From positions 8,666,025 to 8,730,024 of the forward strand of contig CM023542.1 of the NCBI GenBank assembly GCA_013350335.1: a stretch of DNA of 64,000 nucleotides, read 5' to 3'. This DNA comes from Chimonanthus salicifolius. Taxonomy: Eukaryota > Streptophyta > Magnoliopsida > Laurales > Calycanthaceae. A program made the translations under genes and the position numbers. Shown in pieces: positions 59,331-64,000 of this stretch; positions within the stretch are counted from its first letter, which is position 1; each line of letters starts with the position of its first letter. Under the pieces are notes generated by a model. It was not told where the DNA came from. It was given only the letters and a program-made list of their open reading frames with translations, and did no database searches.

Positions 59331-60921
59331 CATTTTACATTTTATTGTAATGTTTTGAATGTCTGACAACTAACTTTCTAACATAATTTAAAGGAGTAGA
59401 AAGAGCCTAGGTGACTCACTACACATATCATGTTTTCCGGAAAAATAGCACGGGGTTTGGGAAATTATTATGTGTATATACTGACAAATAGAAAATTTAT
59501 ACATTTTACTCTATCTTACAGATTTTCTGTGAAAAACTCAACCGGAGAAGGTGAGGAGACTCGAACCAACACTTGTATTGTGTTATATGTTAAACCCACT
59601 AACACCAGATTGAAATGGGACCCATGGTCAATTAAAGATGGAAAAGGCTATATAGGTCCAGAATACGAGACCTGACACTGCTTACATGTAAGGGATGCAA
59701 ATGTTCTAACTGTTTAGAACGTAAGCGTTAAAATAGGTGTCGGGCAGTCGAGGACTTGTAGTCTCTAAAGCAGTATGGACCCATGGAGTGTCTGGAAATT
59801 GTCGGGTAAAAACTGGGTGAAGGCATTCGTGTTATTAAATTCAGTTTTATATGTTGGTGTGATATTGATTATTTTATTGATTTATTGTATTGGTATTTGA
59901 GACACCAAATAGTAAGGCTGAAATATGGTGGTTCTCTCAGAATAAGTCCCTGTGTAAGGAGGGCATTGGAAATCATGCATTATCATGCATTTGACATTTG
60001 CATGTGATAATTATGTTCATAAGTTAAATCTGTGGAAGATAATAACTTTGTAAAGTTTGATATTTGCCGTTGGGCTATAATTGCTGAGATTAGCCGAACA
60101 CCGTTTGCGAACCGTTGGGTTGGACGTGTTAGTAGGCTGTGGTCGACCGCCATCAGCCGTTGGTGTTGGATGGGCTAGTAGACCGGGTCGTGGAGACCTT
60201 ATGCACTTGCAAGTTGCTATATTATTTCCGTGGAGGAATTAATATTGGTTCTGGTTGGAACTTTAAATGGGGGCTGACCCCGGTGTTGTAATATGGCTGG
60301 GGACTGACCCCAGTGTTAACAATACAATGTGAGTAAAAACCTTAGAAGATGATCCTAGGGTGAAAATGAGATATAACATGCTTTTATATGACATGCATTG
60401 CTTATGCATTGTTGCATTACAGTCATTGAATTTTATGGTGAGTTCTCCCCACTGGGCTGTTGCTCACGTCTCTTACAATGCAGGATCTGAACCAGAGGAA
60501 GAATTTGAGGGACCAGTGGTACCTCGTTGAAAGTCGGAACTTAGAAGTTCCTACGGTTTTCCGCACGTGTAAACCTTTTGCTTGCTTAAATATGTTTGAG
60601 TATTTGTAATAAATATGCATCATGTGGCATAAGAAACTTATGTCTGTAAGTTTTAATGTCGTATACATTATATCCACTATGTTTTCGTGCGTAATGCTGA
60701 TGGATAAAAATATTCGTTGTGTGATATGGGTTGTATATGGGACATATGGTATATGTTTGAGTCCATGTGTGAAAAGCCCGTGTGATATTTTCTAGGATCG
60801 GGTTTTGGTAAACTTGAAGATCCAGCCTAGTTATGACGATGGGTGATTAGAGTTTATTGTTTAAAAAAAAAAAATTAGTCGCGTTCCGGGCCCACATCTG
60901 GGTTCGGGGTGTGACAAAAAT

Positions 60922-62017
60922 GTTAAGTAGGATCAGTTGCTGGTTGCCCAATCAGTTAGGACATGCTTAATATTGATAATAATTTAACAACAAAAGTTTA
61001 AATTTTATAAATTTTACTAATTTTTTAAACATGTTTAGTATTAATCATCATCATAAATAAACAATATACCATTTTTCAAGTTTTACTTTTTCATTTTAAT
61101 CATATAATAAATCATAATGTTTTTCACTTCATAATTTGTCTTATCTTTCATTATTTTCATCCGATGTTTTCAATGGTCCAGCTCTCCTCTTAGTGCATAT
61201 ACTTTATAATCTTTCCACTCTACACACTAAAGCCATCTTGACAAGTTTATCTGATTTTGTCATCTACTGAGGTTATCTTTGTATTGTCCCTAAAAATAGT
61301 TATTTCTAAACTCTATTCATTAAAGTTAATCCACTTATCCAATTGAAGATACTATTTCTGTACTCTTTTAATATACAAAACCCTTCCTCTCTTCATTCTA
61401 CTAGAGTTACACACGTATTCTACTTCTATTCTACTATTTTTAAATTATTTGTTGAAAAAAAATATCTTTTAAAATTCCAACTTGTTATGAAGTTGTTTTT
61501 TTCTTTCACTAATTAAAAATGAAAGATGCTATTGATGTGATATCAAGCTATCTATAAAACAAATTGACACACCCAAAAAATTTACTCATATTTTGTATTT
61601 TATTTTTAAACTAAAATTGGGTTCTATCCAAGGTGCACCCAAACCCTTGAGATAAGTCTGTGATACCTTTGCATTGACCCTAGTACAAAATGAAATTTCC
61701 ATGAATCAGGTTTCATATGAACAAAGTTCATCAGACAATCAGATGAAATATTTAAAAAGCTCTCTTTCCATTATGATACTAAATTTCTAATTGCTTGCTG
61801 AAATCAACCAAGGTTCAAATTCTTACCTTGAAAAATTAATCAGTCAAGAAACCCTAACTGGTAAGTCAGAAACTGAAAACAAAGAACTAGATGACCCTCA
61901 ACTCTTGTGCTTCATTTCATTGCTATAGCTGCCACGTGGTATGTATATACACCACAAAAAAACAATTTCTCCTTAAGACTTAAAAAAAATGAATTAGAGC
62001 AAAAGAGCTAAACTGAT
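60922..62017. other. Spacer present only in copy B of the duplication
   Basis: About 1.1 kb of AT-rich DNA lies between the solo LTR's right target duplication and the WAV3-like fragment. Copy A lacks it: there the A-run near 1252-1260 joins directly to GATTCAACC. The similar A-runs at ~57491 and 61982 suggest a deletion in copy A at short homology. No gene was recognised. Confidence 0.55.
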
Positions 62018-62531
62018 TCAACCATGCCGCCGGGCCAAACTGCCTGATCTGTGCAGTTGCTGAACTGGCTCTGGCCCTGAGAAGAAGAGCGTTTGAGATC
62101 TTATGACCATGTTTGTCATTGATGGTGTTTCATAACCAACGGGCCCACTCTGGCTCAATGAGCCATTCTCTCTGCCGACTGTTGGACTGATCACAATGGT
62201 TGAATCCCCTCTCGTCGTGGCACGCTGCCATGAATGTGAGCTCAAACTTGATAGGACATAAGATCGTCCTGATACCTCGTACATCTCCCGGCCTGCCATC
62301 CTTTCCCTTATTTCCTTTAGCTCAGCTTCAAGCCAACTGCAAAGGGTGTCCCCTGCCTGAGACGATGCAGAAGCCAACAGCTTTGCCCAATGGTTTGCTA
62401 GCACTAATTGTGCATCTTCCAAACTTCCCTTCTCCACCAACACTTGTGCCTCTGCAATGGCTTCTGCCACCAACAGTCGGTTTCTTTGTCGGTCAACCTC
62501 TATGCAGGACAGTTTGATCCTCGGTAGTTAG
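62018..62531 (-). pseudogene. 3' fragment of a WAV3-like RING E3 ubiquitin ligase, copy B
   Basis: The minus-strand fragment is collinear with 1303-1776 and carries LEAELKEIRERM, GLSS/SLSSHSWQRAT and YETPSM signatures. The TAA that ends copy A is CAA here, so the frame runs 14 codons further (QLHRSGSLARRHG). A 1-bp indel near 62505-62515 breaks the upstream end of the frame. The fragment meets the long LTR at TGTAATACC (62532), exactly as in copy A. This shows that the LTR insertion and gene truncation preceded the duplication. Confidence 0.75.
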
Positions 62532-64000
62532 TGTAATACCCTAACCCAAATTAGGCGTAGTTTAACTTAATTAATCCTGCTTAGACCGGTTGATCTCGAA
62601 GATTACGGTTAGGCCTTTGTGTAAAACACAGGTGTGACCCAATTTGAGTTCTAAAGCTCAGTGATCCAGCTCGTCCAGCTGGAGGGGCAAAATAGTAATT
62701 TACCACTTATTGTTATTATTTTATTAATTGTGTTATTATGTGATTATTATTGGATGATATTATTCCCCTTAATCAAGGATCCTATTTCTGATTTTAAAAT
62801 AATTTTATTTTCAAAAAATAGTATTTAAAACCGCCCGTCAAAACCCCGAAAGGGAGAAATAAATATTTTTAAATGGTTTTGGAAATAGGATAATTTTTGA
62901 AACAAGTGTAGTATGTTAGACTATTTTAGTATGGTCTAGTTTATTCTTTCAAACCCCAAAAATGAGGATTTTAAATCATTTTATTAAGCACAAGTTAAAT
63001 CACGTAAAAAGTTTTAAATTGTGAAATTTATTTAAATCTATGGTTTTTGGTGAGTTTTAAATCTCCAAATTTTTTTATAGTAATTAGAGTTTTTAAAACC
63101 CAACTTATCTTTCAGGTTCAATTAAAATTTTTGAGCTTTTAAAATCAAGTTTTAAGTTAAAAATCTAGTTTTTTTTATCAAAAGACTACTTATTTGCAAA
63201 ACTGAAATTATTGGAGGACTTATCTGCAACCAAACCAACTAAATAGTGGTTTACTGTTTCGGGCGTTGCATGCAGTGGCCATCCTGCCACCTTCGATTGA
63301 TCAATGCTCGCTATAAAATTACCTCTCTACAGCTGATCAAACTCCCAAAATTTCTATCTCCCTCTCAGTCTCAGCTGCTCTGAATTTTCCCAGCCGATCT
63401 CTCCCGTTAGCCTCTGTTTTTCCAAAACTTTTCTTCACTGTAAGGCTTAAGAGGAAGATTTTCAAAAGTTGGATTTTTCAGCCTAGGAACTCAAGTGAAG
63501 GTAACCACTGTGTTCCTCTTTAAATTTTAAGTGGTTTAGAATCAAGAAAAACCAAATTTAGCTAAGTTTTAAGTGTTTAAAACCAGTTTGAAGTTTAAGA
63601 AAAATCATGGGATTTCTTGTGACAGTATGTTTTTGGTATTAAAATCGGATGGTCTGCTAAGTTTTAAAACTCCAAACCACTCCCTATGGAAAGAGGGCTC
63701 ACTGAGGAATCCATCTGACAGTTGGATGTGAAAACCGAATCAACGAAACCCATTGTTTCTGTATTCGTATTTCATGTGTCTTTGCTTGTTACTGTTTACT
63801 GTTGCAGACAGAGGTGGAAGACGACTCTCGGACTGTCCGATAGTCGAGCTTCGGACGGTCCGAGGGTAACACCCTTCAAATGATCCGAAGTTAGCCCTTC
63901 GGACGTTCCGAGCTTCGGCTCGAAGTACCGAAGTGGCCAGGGGCTAGCCACTCAGCCGGACGTTCCAAGCTGTGTTCATTAGGACCGAACCCCTCTCGAA
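62532..64000. mobile_element. Long LTR-derived segment, copy B (cut by window end)
   Basis: This is collinear with 1777-3240 at high identity, including the TATA region, the leader and the first CGGA palindromes (from about 63823). It continues beyond the window. Confidence 0.75.

Larger units (their letters stand above)
57497..60916. mobile_element. Solo LTR, Gypsy type, 3.4 kb
   Basis: The element starts TGTAATACCCCAACCCAATT and ends GGGTTCGGGGTGTGACA, a near-inverse pair typical of some plant Gypsy LTRs. It is flanked by the exact 5-bp duplication AAAAT (57492-57496 and 60917-60921). It contains a promoter (TATAAATA at 58572-58579 followed by a CT-rich leader), a 92-bp tandem repeat (59067-59330) and an ACTGGGCTGTTGCTCACG stretch near 60450. 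No internal coding region exists, so the element was lost by LTR-LTR recombination. It is absent from the corresponding place in copy A (near 1250). The ORFs inside it show no domain. Confidence 0.88.

Noticed and set aside
1..64000. tRNA, rRNA or microRNA genes
   Set aside because: No cloverleaf with A/B boxes, rRNA segment or credible miRNA precursor was recognised. The many hairpins belong to transposon palindromes.

Overview
The window is plant nuclear DNA, almost certainly from a flowering plant with a repeat-rich genome. The evidence is spliced genes with GT-AG introns, a cellulose synthase-like (Csl) gene, a WAV3-type E3 ligase fragment, an LRR receptor-kinase fragment, and Copia, Gypsy, hAT, LINE and TRIM elements. 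The species cannot be read from the sequence. No operons, CRISPR arrays or prokaryotic systems are present.

Layout. 1-868: last two exons of a Csl gene (copy A), running in from the left. 1303-1776: 3' fragment of a WAV3-like gene (minus). 1777-~4690: a long Gypsy-type LTR-derived segment. 6947-12253: a young Copia element with identical LTRs. 13997-19113: an old minus-strand Copia with a complete 500-bp TRIM nested in its reverse transcriptase. 19783-20713: exon-like pieces of an unidentified minus-strand gene. ~22010-23740: a decayed LINE. 24132-29486: a Copia with clean termini but an inverted 1.45-kb internal block. 31555-~37950: a hAT transposase gene (minus) with a 2.4-kb satellite array in its inferred first intron. 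~37940-38460: a palindrome-rich ATATCGGCCGATAT block. 38464-38847, 43177-43528, 46066-46448 and 53259-53588: four hAT-type MITEs rich in TCGGGT. 41038-41418: N-terminal stub of an LRR receptor kinase. 48991-57108: the second Csl gene (copy B), eight exons with a complete exon structure but a frameshift and a damaged catalytic motif. 57497-60916: a 3.4-kb solo LTR. 62018-64000: second copies of the WAV3 fragment and the long LTR.

The main architectural result is a segmental duplication. The block [Csl 3' end - TRIM solo LTR in intron 7 - WAV3 fragment - long LTR] occurs at 1-3540 and again at 56226-64000, about 2.6% diverged in the last Csl exon by eye. The 3.4-kb solo LTR entered only the second copy. 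Apart from the Csl genes, most of the window is transposon-derived. The Csl proteins would be Golgi or ER membrane glycosyltransferases of cell-wall polysaccharide synthesis. The rest shows no sign of a coordinated pathway.
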